64,000 nt of DNA from Bothriochloa decipiens (lineage: Eukaryota > Streptophyta > Magnoliopsida > Poales > Poaceae): NCBI GenBank assembly GCA_023333625.1, contig CM041633.1, positions 12,054,601-12,118,600 of the forward strand, in the 5' to 3' direction. Made by a program: the position numbers and the translations under genes. Position 1 is the stretch's first letter. The number at the start of each line of letters is the position of its first letter. The notes under the pieces are model-generated. The model had not been told where the DNA came from, did no database searches, and saw nothing but the letters and a program-made list of their open reading frames with translations. Below, piece after piece: positions 46,042-58,157 of the stretch.

Positions 46042-48375
46042 ATCTCCTACTTGCACTAGAGTTAATATCTTAGATGTCTAATCCCCATAGACCTCATGTG
46101 CACCTCATGCTTAGGCTGTGGAAGATCCTTTGTCAAAGGATCTGGTACATTCAAATCCATATGTATTTTGCACAATTTGATCTCTTCTGGTTTCACAAAC
46201 TCTCAAATGAGATGAAACTTTTGGAGTACATGTTAGTTCTTTTGGTGATCCCTAGGCTGCTTAGCCTGTGCAATCGCCCCATTGTTATCACAATGTAAAT
46301 TCAATGGGCCTGACGCATTCAGAAACACATCAAGCTCAATGAGGGACCTCCTCAACCAAACACCTTCCTTTCCAGCAACAGAAGCTGCAATGTACTCGGC
46401 TTCTGCTGTAGAATTGGACATCGTCTCCTGCTTGGAACTTTTCTAGCTAACTCCACCAACATTTATTGTGAACATAAAACCTGATTGAGATAGTGAATCA
46501 TTCCCGTTGGTTTGGAAGCTAGCATCGGTGTAATCGTTTACAACGAGCTCCTCCTCACCTCCATAGATTAGGAACACATCCTCAGTCATTCGTAAGTACA
46601 TTAGGATGTTCTTAACAAGCATCCAGTGAAATTCACCCAGATTAGCTTGGTACCTGCTCGCAACACTTAGAGCATATGAGACATCTGGGTGAGTACATAT
46701 CATGGCATACATGATCGAACCAATGGCCGAAGCATATGGAACCTTACTCATGCGGTTATGCTCTTCCTCTGATGAAGGACACTGCTTGTCACTAAGGCGC
46801 ATACCATGTGACATCGGCAAGAATCCTTGCTTGGACTGTTCCATGTTGTACTGTTTCAACACCTTGTCAATGTACGTGTCTTGGCTTAATCCTATTAGCC
46901 TTCTCGACCTATCTCTATAGATCTTAATTCCCAAGATGTATGCTGCTTCACCTAAATCCTTTATAGAAAAACTATTATTCAGTGGAGTCTTTATAGATTG
47001 CAACATAGGAATATCATTCCCAATCAATAGTATGTCATCCACATACAAGATCAGAAACACAATAGCGCTCTCACTTACCTTCTGGTAAACATAAGGTTCT
47101 TCTTCATTCTGATGGAAGCCAAACCCTTTGACTACCTCATCAAAATGAATATTCCAACTCCGAGATGCTTGCTTTAACCCATAAATAGATTTCTTAAGCT
47201 TGCATATCTTTCCAGCATTATTAGGATTAACAAAACCTTCGGGCTGTATCATATACACGTCCTCTTCTAAATACCCATTTAGAAAGCTATTTTAACATCC
47301 ATCTGCCATATCTCATAATTGAAATATGCAGCAATTGCTAGAATGATCTGAATAGATTTAAGCATCGGTACCGGTGAGAATGTCTTGTCGTAGTCAATTC
47401 CTTGAACTTGCCAAAAACCTTTTGTGACAAGTTGAGCTTTATAGACATGAACATTTCCATCCATGTCCTTCTTTTTAAAGATCCATTTGCTCTCTATGGG
47501 TCTAACCCTATCAGACAGGTCAACCAAGTTCCAAATTTCATTGTCTCCCATGGAATCTATCTTGGATCTCATGGCACTTTGCCATTTCTCGAAATCTGAA
47601 TCGATCATAGCTTCCGCATAATCCGCAGGTTCGTCATCTAACAATAACGAATCCCCACACAATGTGCAAAATCTTGCTGATCTTCATGGTTGTGGTGGTG
47701 TCTCCACTGCCATGGGTGTCTCAACTTGCTCTGATACATTAACATCACTTGTAGAGTCAGTTCCTACTGGCTCATCTTGAACTTCTTCAAGATACACCTT
47801 TTGTCCATTATTTTCTCTTTTGAGAAACTCTTTCTCTAAGAAAACACCATTTTGAGTAACAAACACTTTGCCCTGTGACTGGTTATAGACATAATACCCT
47901 AAAGTTTCCTTTGGATATCCCATGAAAAAGCACTTGTCCGATTTGGGTGTTAGTTTATCTGATATAAGTCGTTTGACATAAACTTCACAACCCCAAATTT
48001 TTAGAAAAGACAAACTAAGACTCTTACCGGTCCACATCTCATATGGTGTCTTAACTATGGACTTAGATGGTACCCTATTCAATGTGAAAGCGGCTATTTC
48101 TAGAGCGTATCCCCAAAACAATAAAGGTAGGTCTGAATGGCTCATCATAGACCGAACCATGTCCAACAAGGTTCGATTACGTCACTCAGACACACCGTTT
48201 CTCTGAGGCGTTCCGGGTGGCGTAAGCTGTGGAACAATTCCACAACTCTTAAGATGATTGCTAAACTCGTGACTTAGATATTCACCTCCATGATCAGATC
48301 ACAAGGCCTTGATCTTCTTGCCATGTTGATTCTCTACTTCATTCTGAAAATCTTTGAACATTTCAAATGTTTCAG
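46042..48375 (-). pseudogene. Copia pol, integrase C-terminal part, RT and RNase H (second body)
   Basis: Minus strand, from 48375 down: integrase core remainder (LTPPGTPQRNGVSE with its Glu, then a stop, then RSMMSHSDLPLLFWGYALE), VPSKSIVKTPYEMWTGKS and a linker. RT follows with KWQSAMRSKIDSMGDNEIW, GIDYDKTFSPV, LKKSIYGLKQASRSWN and catalytic LYVDDILLIGND. RNase H follows with YTDASFQTNGNDSLSQSG and STAEAEYIAAS, then the terminal DPLTKDLP block near 46130. Stops occur after VKIAF (near 47279) and at 46443. It would copy RNA into DNA in the particle. Confidence 0.9.
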
Positions 48376-49184
48376 ACTTACGCTTCATTAGGTAGACATC
48401 CATATCTACTAAAGTCATCAGTACAAGTTATGAAGTATTGAAATCCACCTCTAGCTGTCGTGCTCATTGGTTCACATACATCAGTATGCACAACTTCCAC
48501 CAAGTCAGACACCCTCTCAGGAACTCCTTTGAATGGCGCCTTGGTCATCTTGCCTAGCATGCAAGCCTCACATGTCTCATATGATTCAAAATCAAAAGAA
48601 GTTAGAAGACCATTATCATGGAGCCTCTTCATGCGATTCTCAGTTATATGACCCAAGTGACAATGCCACATATAGGTAGGACTTAACTCACTAAGCCGAG
48701 GCCATTTATCACTAACATTACAGACAGGTGCATAATCAAGATTCAAAATAAGTAACCCATTCACAATGGATGCAAAAGCCACAAACACATCATTCTCTAA
48801 GATCACACAACCATTGTCTTTACTCACAAATGAATAACAATCCTTCATGTTTTGACTTAAACTAGGAACAAAATAACAATTATTCAATTCCAAAATAAAT
48901 CCTGACAGCAAGGGAAGTTGCATCGTCCCGATGTTCAATGTAGCAACTCTTGCATTATTGCCCATGTGGAAATCAACTTCTCCTTTCTTCATGCTTCTAC
49001 TTCTTATCATTCCCTGCATTGTATTGCAAATATGAGCAACTGATCTGGTATCAAATACCCAAGAATTAATATAAGAGTTAGCGAGGAAAATGTCTGTAAC
49101 ATGAACAACAAGTGTATGAGCAGGAGTACCTTTACTACCGCCATCCTTCTTTAAGCACGCCAAGTACACCTTGTAGTTCCTCTT
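48376..49184 (-). pseudogene. Copia protease and integrase N-terminal part (second body)
   Basis: The protease active site is WVFDTRSVAHIC, with Arg replacing the Gly of DTG, a damaging change. It is followed by the pre-integrase zinc-binding region (MWHCHLGHITENRM, CEACMLGKMTKAPF; H-x3-H and C-x2-C visible) and the start of the integrase core (VHTDVCEPMS, GGFQYFITCTDDFSRYG, both Asp). The frame is lost near 48378 and resumes at 48375 in another. Confidence 0.88.
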
Positions 49185-49973
49185 CTAGTGACCTTTCCCC
49201 TTACAATGAAAGCATTCATCTTTCTTTGCAGGTGGTTCATCCTTGGAAGACAATTGGTTTGGCTTAGAGATCTCATCTTTAGCCTTGCCCTTCTTCTTCC
49301 AATTGCCCTTTCTTCTCTTAAAGTTAGGCCTATTTTGAACTGCCAACACTTGGCCACATCCTGCTTTCTTGATGTTAGCCTCTGCTATTTTCAGCATGCC
49401 ATATAGTTCATTCAAGCCCTTCTCCACCCCATGCATATGGTAGTTCGAGATAAAGTTTCCATAACTAGGTGGAAGAGATGAAAGAATGAAATCAGTTGCC
49501 AACTCTTGGCCAATTGGGAAGACTAGCTTCTTCAACCTCTGAGTGTAACCAACCATCTTGATTACATGTGGACCAATAGTTGCACCCTCTGCTAGCTTGG
49601 TTTCTGCAAGCACCTTAGAGACATTGAACCTTTCAGTCCGCACTTGAGTTTGGAACATATCTTCAAGCACCACGATCATATCATTCGCTGAATGATTGTT
49701 GTCAAACTGCATCTGCAGATTAGGTTCCATACAAGCAAGCATGAGGCAATTCACTTCAAGATCCGCATCACATGCTTTCTTGTAAGTATTTTTCTCAGCA
49801 GCAGGAGCACTCTCCTCAGGCTCATCTGGTAATGGGGTGTCTAGAATATCTTCCTTTTTCTCAGCCCTGAGAACAATTCTTAGGTTGCGGATCCAATCCG
49901 CGTAATTTGTTCCATTCAACATATCTTTTTCAAGAATTGTACGCAAAGAAAATGGTTGATTGCGAGCGGCCAT
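49185..49973 (-). pseudogene. Copia gag (second body)
   Basis: It begins at ATG 49973 (MAARNQPFSLRTILEKDML) and is open for 262 codons. It shows the usual copia gag helices (NYADWIRNLRIVLRAEKKED, SANDMIVVLEDMF, VIKMVGYTQRLKKL, LATDFILSSLPPSYGNFI), a basic tail (RRKGNWKKKGKAK) and the start of a CCHC knuckle CFHCKGKGH. The knuckle is broken by a TAG at the next codon, and its final Cys is Tyr beyond the stop. Gag alone could still be translated if transcribed. Confidence 0.9.
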
Positions 49974-51235
49974 CTACAACAAAAGTAATGCAAAATACTA
50001 AGACAATGTATCCATGAAAGAGTAAATTATATCAAAATAAAATCTACTCCCACTAAAATCAATATCCCTCAATTGATACTTAGTGATTCAAGACCCACAA
50101 CTAACAAGTCAACTAGTGAGCTTTAACATCATCGCTAGAAGACATGGAGATTGGTAAGCAACACTTTGCTAATCATATCACATATGACTCTCATTGTTGG
50201 GCAGCATCTCTATGCTACGCTCAACCTACCCATGCTCCAAGGTCCCTAACCATTAGGATGACCTTGTTTAAGTAACCAAACCTTCTTGTAGTAAGTATCC
50301 GATACGAACCTGCCTAGTCGAGGAAAACCAGTGGCACCCTAATTTCATAGACCCACCATCGATTGTACAAGACTTATGACAGTGCAAGGTTTGGGGAAGC
50401 ATTTAACTTAAACATTGCTGAGAGATCGTTCTACTTCACTACTGCACTCATGTAGACAAAAACATAATAGCATGTGAAAGTAGAACATAGTAAGAACGGC
50501 ATAACATAGACATGACTTGGTATAGCCCATTATTCCTTTGGGGATCTCCATCTCCATCAATGTGTGCATCACGGTGATCTCCATCTCCATGATTTGAGTA
50601 TGCCATCCTTCAGTGATGATTCCGCCAAGACTAGCTACTGCTAGCGCAAGTAAAATAAAATTACATAGTCACGGATAGATCATCACAGATTGGCACATAG
50701 GCCATTACATTAATTTTGACAATATGTATGTGGCTCCTGCCCATATTGTCCTCATGACATGCAAGCCATGAATTAAATACATACATGCATCACATACACA
50801 TAAGGGCTATACCAGTCATCAATACCTGCAAAATAGAGTTATCTGAATCAGACATCTAATCTTGCAATGCAAAAAACTCTAAAATTTTGTTCTCTATGAT
50901 TTTTGTTTAGAGTTTGTCTCAATCTGAGTTACGGTTCAAAAGTTACGGCTGTTTTACCGAACAACACTTTTCTCGGCAAACCGGCGCCCGACAGTAAATT
51001 TCATCTACCACCACCGCGCACTTGACCTAGGGTTCAATTTGATCAATCTGATTGATCACTAACTCACCATGACTAGATTTACATGAATCACTTAACTCAG
51101 ATGGCAGAATTCCGACCCGTACGAGTAGATCGTTTCAAGATCAACACGGCAAGATGACGAACCAAGGTTAGAGACTCATCTACAACCACGCATATCACCA
51201 TATGCACAAAACCGAACCTATAACGAGGTAGTAAC
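49974..51235 (-). other. Copia untranslated leader
   Basis: About 1.26 kb between primer site and gag, with no ORF of note. A GATCTCCATCTCCAT phrase is repeated around 50545-50590. Long leaders occur in some copia lineages. Confidence 0.6.
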
Positions 51236-51248
51236 GGCTTCGATACCA
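51236..51248 (-). other. Copia primer-binding site
   Basis: The minus strand reads TGGTATCGAAGCC next to the LTR end ACCCACCA. It is close to the Met-type TGGTATCAGAGCC but differs in the middle (CGAAG in place of CAGAG). Confidence 0.75.
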
Positions 51249-51249
51249 C

Positions 51250-51435
51250 TGGTGGGTTATGAGGCTGCTATGCTAGCCAGAAAATAAAATTTTTTGACCT
51301 CATAAACCAAGATCTACTGCTAGTTACAGGTTACGGGATTACCACTAGACGCGCAGGTGCAGTGGAAGATGACTCAATGTAGTCATACGCATCGTAGTAG
51401 ACAGTGCAGTTGCATGGTCGTCCATCACCTCGATC
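51250..51435 (-). repeat. Copia 5' LTR fragment
   Basis: It matches 41753-41940 (GCTAGCCAGAAAA, ACCAAGATCTACTGCTAG, TTACGGGATTACCACTAG). About 1050 bases of this LTR are missing, and Athila gag starts directly at 51436. Confidence 0.85.
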
Positions 51436-51495
51436 TATCCTTAGGAGTGCTTCTGGATTGTTGAGCAAGTTGTCTGACATAGCAAAACCACTCAT
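51436..51495 (-). pseudogene. Athila gag, first 20 codons
   Basis: ATG at 51495 opens MSGFAMSDNLLNNPEALLRI, similar in character to the asparagine-rich start of Athila gag. The copia fragment interrupts it at 51435. Some gag between this point and 41752 is missing, judging from the usual length. Confidence 0.55.
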
Positions 51496-51616
51496 ACACT
51501 ATCCTATTTTCACTCCAATAAAAAGAGGAAGAAAACAGCGAAGTTAGTCTACTTAAGCTATGGCTACCAATGCTTATTATGTAATCGATGTTTATGCCAG
51601 CTAGATGGTTTTTCCC

Positions 51617-51634
51617 TCACCGGCAACGGCGCCA
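51617..51634 (-). other. Athila primer-binding site, Asp type
   Basis: The minus strand reads TGGCGCCGTTGCCGGTGA, matching the Asp-type site TGGCGCCGTTGCCGGGGA at all but one position. It lies 8 bases inside the LTR end. Confidence 0.9.
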
Positions 51635-51642
51635 AAAATGCT

Positions 51643-53317
51643 TGTTGGCGTTTCTTAACATTACTACTAAGGATAGACGCATAAGCTCGTCCTTAATAAT
51701 AATACTAGAAATGTGAGTTAAATTCCTAACCACCATTACTTCAGAAAGGTAACCCTTGGCCCTTAATGGCGCCGACCTAGGTAATGCAGTCTGGTAGTAA
51801 CAGTTAGAAGTGCCGGATTGGCCTTCCAAACCATCATTACTTACGATATGCAAAACTATGGCACTGTGCCATAGGGTGCAACAAGAATTACAATCCTTAA
51901 GTAATGCTATTTAGGTACGCCAATCGATAGTTCAGTAAGAAATTAGAATGAATCTGCAAGTGCACAGAACTATCATTGTAGCATTTCAATCCATGAGTAT
52001 TTAGGGGTGTCATATTTATAATTTCCTGTAGGAGGGCAATATGCATCAAGCGTGGTGTAAACATGATTACTTATTAAGTGCAGTGGTAGGCATAGAGTAA
52101 ACAGGAATAAAACATGATATTCAAGATAGTGGACACACATCGGGGTCAACCTCAAGGATAAAAGAGAAATAAAGAATAAAAGAATATAACTAAATGGAGC
52201 AGGCATTGGTTACATATAACTATGCAAAGAACTGTTAGTAGAACATCTAACTAGTAAGTCTAGTATTAGAACTAAGTTTGGGATGATAGGGAGATCCCCG
52301 TAGCTGGTCTGCCAGCCGATAGATACTTTATGAACTCCTACTCAATATTCGAACGTGGGCGAATGCTAGGGATGGACAGGGTTGTCACCACCTGCCCAAC
52401 TACCCCTCTGCCCATGGGATACCGACATATTCACCGATTTACGCATACCCAAGAACCATGCCCGTGTAATTGGAAACAACTCCTAACCCCCGCGGACCCT
52501 AACCCTTCAGATTGACAGGCTAGGTTAAGAGCAACCAAGTCTATTCATACTAATTCGATGAACAATGAAGAATGATGATGAACAAGTCAAGAACATAATA
52601 CATAAACTATATACTAGATCATATATTATTCTCATCACATGATCATAACTATACTCTAGTTCATATGCAGGATTATATAATTATGATAAGAACTTGCTCA
52701 TGGAAGAAAACCAAATTGTATTCATACCCAGATGATCCTTTTCCTCCAAGGAGACAAACTCTCCTTGATAGCTCTTGCCTTGCTCACGAACTACTAATAC
52801 AACTCTAAAGATACAAGTGAGAGGTGTGAGGTGAATGACTCCAAAATGATGTGTGTGTTTAGAATGAAGGAGATCCCTCTCTTTTATAGCCAAACTAGGA
52901 TGGTTCGGCCTCCACAAATATGGAAGGAGGTGAAACCGCCTTGGGGGAACCGCCCTGAGCATCGCCTAAGAAGGCTGGGGCCGGGACAGCCCACTAGGGG
53001 TGCGGCCGCCCCCGAGACCGGCTGCCCCCCTGGTGTTGCCAACTGGCACCGCCTTCGGGTGCCCCCCAGGTATGTACCGAAGGTGGGCTTCTTTGTATTT
53101 CTTGTATGTGCATTTGCTAAATTCGTCTTTTTCCTTTTGTGCTTTCTCCATTATGTTGCGTATTTCCACTTGTTGCACCTTAAACATGTAAAACATGGAT
53201 ACTAGTGGTACAAGTGGAACTTGTCAGTAGTAAAGGCATATGTGCTAGAATATGTTTGTCTTTCTTCTTTTTAGTCTAAATTGGTGGTTTAGAAATGATC
53301 CGTAAGGACCGCCAACA
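51643..53317 (-). repeat. Complete 5' LTR of the Athila-type element
   Basis: 1675 bases. The minus strand begins TGTTGGCGGTCC at 53317 and ends ACGCCAACA at 51643, so the ends form a short inverted repeat TGTTGGCG. Its U3 side matches 27030-27500. Internal frames are not coding. Confidence 0.92.
52881..52890 (-). promoter_or_regulatory. Athila LTR TATA box (5' copy)
   Basis: Minus strand GGCTATAAAAGAGAGGG, conserved in the truncated 3' LTR. Confidence 0.65.
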
Positions 53318-55622
53318 CTGGCCTTCTGCTTTCAGTCGCCGTGACCCTTGCCGGCGCCCTCCTCTATCCTGGGCCGAAGGCCAAGGCCCAAACCGGCAGC
53401 TGCTCCCCTCTTTTTCTTTTCTCTGGGTGACCAACGGGACCCATAGGGAGACCCTGTTCTTCTTCTCTGTCTTGGCAGCGAACCAGAAACTGATCTGGTC
53501 ACGTGATGACTCTGTGTCTCGCTACAATCCGCTCACGCCTTTGCCTTTATAAGCTGCACGTCTGCGTCCCCAACTCTTTTCGCTACCCTAATCGCTGGCC
53601 ACCGCCCTCGCTTGAGCCAACAGAACAGCGGAAGCCACTGCCTTTGCCGCTCTCCACTGCCATGGTCAGTTGGCCATCTTCACTGCGCCATCATCACCGT
53701 GAGCTCATGTCGAAGCTTTGCCTCAAACTTGAGAACACACCAGTTCGCTCTTCTTGACTTTGTTGTGGTCATCTCATGATGCCATCATGTGCAGGGAACC
53801 ACCGTCCGCAGTCTCCAACCGCTGCTCGCCTCAGTTCACCTCTGACCCCATTTTCCTTGTTGGTGAGCTCGCCTTGTCTTCATCCACCGGTTGGTTCTTG
53901 TATCACATCGATTGGTGCCCTATATCGCCGTAACCAAGTCTGCCGAGGAGAAGCTCATAACTGTTAGTTACTGGCATCTATCGAACGCCATGCTTGCTTG
54001 TTAGCTTTGATGATGTCAACTTTAGCTTTGATGACATCATCATGACATCATCTTTTACATTTTGGCCGTTTTTCAATAGAAAATTAATTTTGGAATACAA
54101 ATGAAATACGTGGTCCTCGTCAGAATTCAGCAATGCCGAATTTTGATTTATTTTAATGTAAAATTAGTTCGTAGTATTTACAGAAATGCCATGAATTCAT
54201 GTTTTCATCGTATCTTTCTCATTTTAAATCTGATTTTGGTGATTGTCGCATCTATGTGTTGGTAGTAGCGTGTGGCATATTTTTATAGATTTTTAAATAT
54301 ATTTTCTCTCTGTTGGTGTACTGTTCTAATTATAATTTAATGTTTGCTTTGTGCATGATTGTCCGGATGGTTTGTTTGGTGTTGCTTGTTAATGTTGGTC
54401 TAGTTTAGACGGTGAGGGTTTTGTTGGAGACTAAACATATTTTGATGACCAGCAGGATCAGCAGGGCTATTTTGAGAACCAAGGCAAGTATAGCTAAGGA
54501 CCATCCTTGTTACCTATTCACTATAAACACTAAAATTCATTTGCATGTGTCCTTTGATGCCTAATCAGGGAATTCCTAGCTATTGAATACTTTTACCTTG
54601 TTAACCTTGGGATATATGTATTTGGGTAGTATGTTGCTAGTGCAAATCTTTAACCATGATCATGTATGCTGGAGTAATGAATAAGTGATAACCATATAAG
54701 ATGAATGTAATCCTTTGGCAAAAACTGGGACTTTTCGTACAACTGTGAGGCCTACATGGCTCTAGTTTTAGCTCAATATGAGGACCTTTTCTAGCTTTTT
54801 AGAGGTTATCGAGTTGGGTATAGGATAGCCTCTGTCCTTATGAGTATAGCCAGGAAAGAATGTGCTATATTAGAAGGGGTTTCTACATCTGACGATCTGG
54901 CAGTCCTAATCAGTTAGACGAACCTTTAAAAGGCTTCATAATGAACCCTGCCGGTCTTCCTTGATAGTGGGCTAAGAGGCTGATCACTTTGGGAGAAAGG
55001 GTAAGTCACGGTTCACAGTGAAAGTGTACACCTCTGATCAAAGTTAAATCAATATATTGTCCGTGCCCACGGTTACGGATGGCCCGAAAAACTGAGTGGA
55101 TCTGTTATGTTTATTTAATGGTTTATGTGTAATTCATTTATTCGGTTATATCTTGTGATCATGTGGTTATGGGGATGAAACTACCTTGTTGATGCTAATT
55201 GCCAAACTTATTAAATAACTAAAAGCTAAATGCAGTTAACCATGATAGCTATTTGTGCCTCATGAACCCTTGGTTATACTTGCTGAGTACGGTTGTGTAC
55301 TTATGCTTACTTTACTTTCAATTTTAGAAAATCCCGGATAGGTAATAGATCAAGGCTGGAATGAGGACTACCATAATGAGTATTAGACTTGATGTTCACC
55401 AGTCGACTTTCTCCCTATGGTTGAAGCTTCTGCGAGTGTGCTAGTTTTATTGTATTTGTCAGATTTTTATAATTGAGACTTTGTAATGGATATCTGTTTG
55501 CTATGTAATAAACATTGAGATGGTATTGTTTATCGATTTGTTGACTTATGTGTGTGACTTTCGGAGACGCACATAAGGCTTTTATATATCTCATTTTGTT
55601 CTTAAAATTGGGGTGTGACACA
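53318..55622 (+). repeat. Tekay-like solo or truncated LTR, host of the Athila insertion
   Basis: The right end is GGGGTGTGACA at 55622. Blocks at 54830-55370 (ACTTTCAATTTTAGAAAATC, GTATAGGATAGCCTC, GGTTGTGTACTTATGCTTAC) are reverse-complement relatives of 16555-17100 in the Tekay-type 5' LTR. A TATA-like TTTATAAGC lies at 53546-53554, followed by a C-rich leader. No primer-binding site follows 55622, so this is a solo LTR or a fragment. Its left part is cut by the Athila element. Frames at 53295-53967 are not coding. Confidence 0.72.
53546..53554 (+). promoter_or_regulatory. TATA-like box of the Tekay-like LTR
   Basis: CTTTATAAGC with a C-rich leader downstream, at the corresponding place to the TATA box at 18654 in the related LTR. 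Confidence 0.5.
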
Positions 55623-58157
55623 AAAGTAAAAACATGACTTTACTAGAGCATGCATCAATATATGTTAGCCTAGGTGTTATTTCATCTCATCACAATATAA
55701 ACCTACAAAATTTCTTCATCCCTATATAATGCTTCAGGTGAACTACACACAATGTGCATCCTAGTGCGGGAGACTGGGAGGAAATTCAATCACTAGAGTT
55801 GGAATTTATTTGGCCACATGGTAATGTTGTAGGAATAATTGAGTACATTTATTCCACCACTGTCCATGTAAACAGCGCTGTCCCCACTTTGCTGCCCCCG
55901 CTGATGCCAACTGTTGTGAGCACCAAGAAGGACGACCACACAACTCTAGGAGCCACACCATCTTTTGCGGTAGCAGGGAAGGGAGAAGCAGGAAACAGAG
56001 GAAGGTGACGGTCTATTTTCAAAATGAGAAACAAAACATGAGCGGTTAAAATTAAAAATATGCTGGTATGGACCTATGATGCAGCACTTAATAAGTTCAT
56101 GGACCCAAAAATATATTTTTTTAATCTCCATGGACCAATATGACATACATTTACAAGGTAATTAGCATTCCCATGTAAATTTGAGAGGTAGTTCTATTTT
56201 TTCATAATGGCTGAGGTGCATAGTTTTTTATATAGAATATAAGGTGTTCCTCTACATTATTCTTTGTAGTAGGATATATGGTTATTAGGTAGAATAAAAA
56301 ATGGGGATAATTTCACATTGTCCTTCATATTGACATTGGTGGATAAGATACAATGTCCACGGTTATTTTGAACTACCTTCAATAATGCTCGAGATGGGTA
56401 ACTTAGCCAAAAAACATTAGGGTGTTGTTTTGAGCTAATTTTCATAATAAAAGAAGTGGCAAATTAAGATTCAAAATTGTGGGTAACTCTATATATTTTT
56501 AGCAATTGTAGATTAAGGTGAGTATTTAAAAAGAAATAGAACTAGGAGATTTCCCCATGCATTGTCGCGGGAAGTCAGTAATAATTCTCATATTATTGTT
56601 ATTGGGCATTGAGTATATTGAAGTTTTAGGTATAATTCAAAAATGTAAGCAGAAAGCTAGGCAACCAAAAAATTACAAAAGCACTCTTTGTTATTGTGTA
56701 AAAAGGGACCAGAGTAATAGCTCTAAAAAAAGACCACAGTAACTAATCAACATGGAAGATGAATGGCATGAACTGAACTAAATGGATCAAAGCATTACAT
56801 AATACATGAGAAGCATCAATAAAGATAAATAATGATGATGTTATCGGAAGAACCCTCATCCAGTGATGATCCTCATCCACTGATGATTAATCATGGGAAA
56901 AATTTCGGACGCATGCATGTGGCAACCACAACGTATATTCACAGGTGGCATCGTGTTTATGCAGTCAAATGCAGATAAACATGTATGGAAAATAAAATAA
57001 AACACGCACACGCCTTTTCCTGTCATCCTTTCAGCTAGCAGATTAAACTAACAGCATACAGCAGCATACCCGCTAGCTATCTCTATTGCTCGCATTCATT
57101 GTTTCGACTTTCCTAGCATCCTATCCTGATATGTGCAGCTCTTTCTGGATTTCATCATCATCGATGTAGTTGCCAAGAGGAAGCAACTATGTGCGGCAGG
57201 GGAAAGTGCCCACTCACCATGGCCACAGAGCATGCAGGTATGTTGCCAGGGTAACCATGAATCGGAGAATAAGCTTCCTTGCCGCTACCGTGCCAGTTAT
57301 GTGGGTTAGGGAAGACACCTCACTCGCCATAGCCGCGGAGCACACAGGTACAATGCCATGGATATGGAGATCAATGGAAGCTTTCTTGGTTGTTGCCAGG
57401 CCGAGGCAGCACCATGGAGGGCTCAGTGGCGATATAGCTACTCTACTTTTTCTGTGCGGCGATAGCTACTTCTGGAGGCGTGGCGTGAGAATGAGTTTTT
57501 GTCGCATGATGATAGGAGAGGTATATATGAACCTTATTAAGGAAAATGAAGAGAAGCAATCTCTCCTATATTCTTGGCAAGAATTACACACGGCTCCCAA
57601 TCGTCGGTGGTGGGAGAGGAAGAGTAGCTGATGGCAGTTTCTTTATTAGGCCTTCATATGCTCATCATAGGCACTATCGGAGGTCATTTCCCTCCCGTAA
57701 CTGAAATTCGCTGAGGTGGCACAAGTAGAAAGCAGAGAAATAGCTTAATGGGGTCTGTCTATATAGGAGCTATAGATACATTTAATTGATATTACTCTCC
57801 ATGAGGATAAGAGAGATTATCAAAGGCCAAATGTTTGCCTAACTCCTGTTTGAATAAATATGGAGGATCCTTTGAGGGCTCTATTTAGTAATAGTTATAT
57901 GATATTTAATTTATACTTCTGAGATGACAAGAGAGTTCCATTCCTCTCTGGACATTTTTTTACAAGAACAATGTACACTGTACAATATATATATATGAGG
58001 AAACTGCTCCATCGTTGCCAAGCATGCCCTCTATATATAACATGTTTCGCACGGCATTGCTAGCACTAACAAACCCATTGCAACATTATGAATAGAAAAA
58101 AGAGTGGAAATAGTGAGAGTCAAGATGTTACTGTGACATTGTCTCATGGGAATGGTA
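55623..58157. other. AT-rich region without a recognised gene
   Basis: Frames at 55754-56008 and 57170-57631 are open but have no domain. Within 57170-57365 two related phrases about 120 bases apart (TCACCATGGCCACAGAGCATGCAGGTA and TCGCCATAGCCGCGGAGCACACAGGTA as imperfect copies) point to a local duplication. The rest looks like decayed repeat or intergenic DNA. Confidence 0.4.

Larger units (their letters stand above)
41753..51435 (-). mobile_element. Ty1/copia composite: LTR, partial body, partial LTR, body, partial LTR
   Basis: Plus-coordinate order: full LTR (41753-42992), 3' part of pol (43000-45040), LTR lacking one end (45044-46041), nearly full body with pol and gag (46042-49973), leader and primer site, and 186 bases of LTR (51250-51435). 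All parts run minus. Two bodies and three LTRs of one family in the same orientation suggest a tandem array made by recombination, later shortened by deletion. It interrupts the Athila gag, which starts at 51495 and resumes at 41752. Confidence 0.85.
27030..53317 (-). mobile_element. Athila-type Ty3/gypsy retrotransposon, pol deleted, host to two nested elements
   Basis: Minus-strand order: 5' LTR (53317-51643), Asp-type primer-binding site, start of gag (51495), copia insertion, rest of gag with CCHC knuckle (41752-40902), a jump to 3' sequence, an internal TATA box, a downstream ORF resembling the ATHILA ORF-1 family (40156-39370), Retand insertion, 3' non-coding part (28657-27501), polypurine tract and truncated 3' LTR. 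RT, RNase H and integrase are absent, so the element is a non-autonomous deletion derivative. Lineage rests on the gag C-terminus (QNQASFNKIIETQMAQIA-like block, IPGQPE) and the primer site. Once the nested elements are removed, the body is under 7 kb. Confidence 0.82.
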
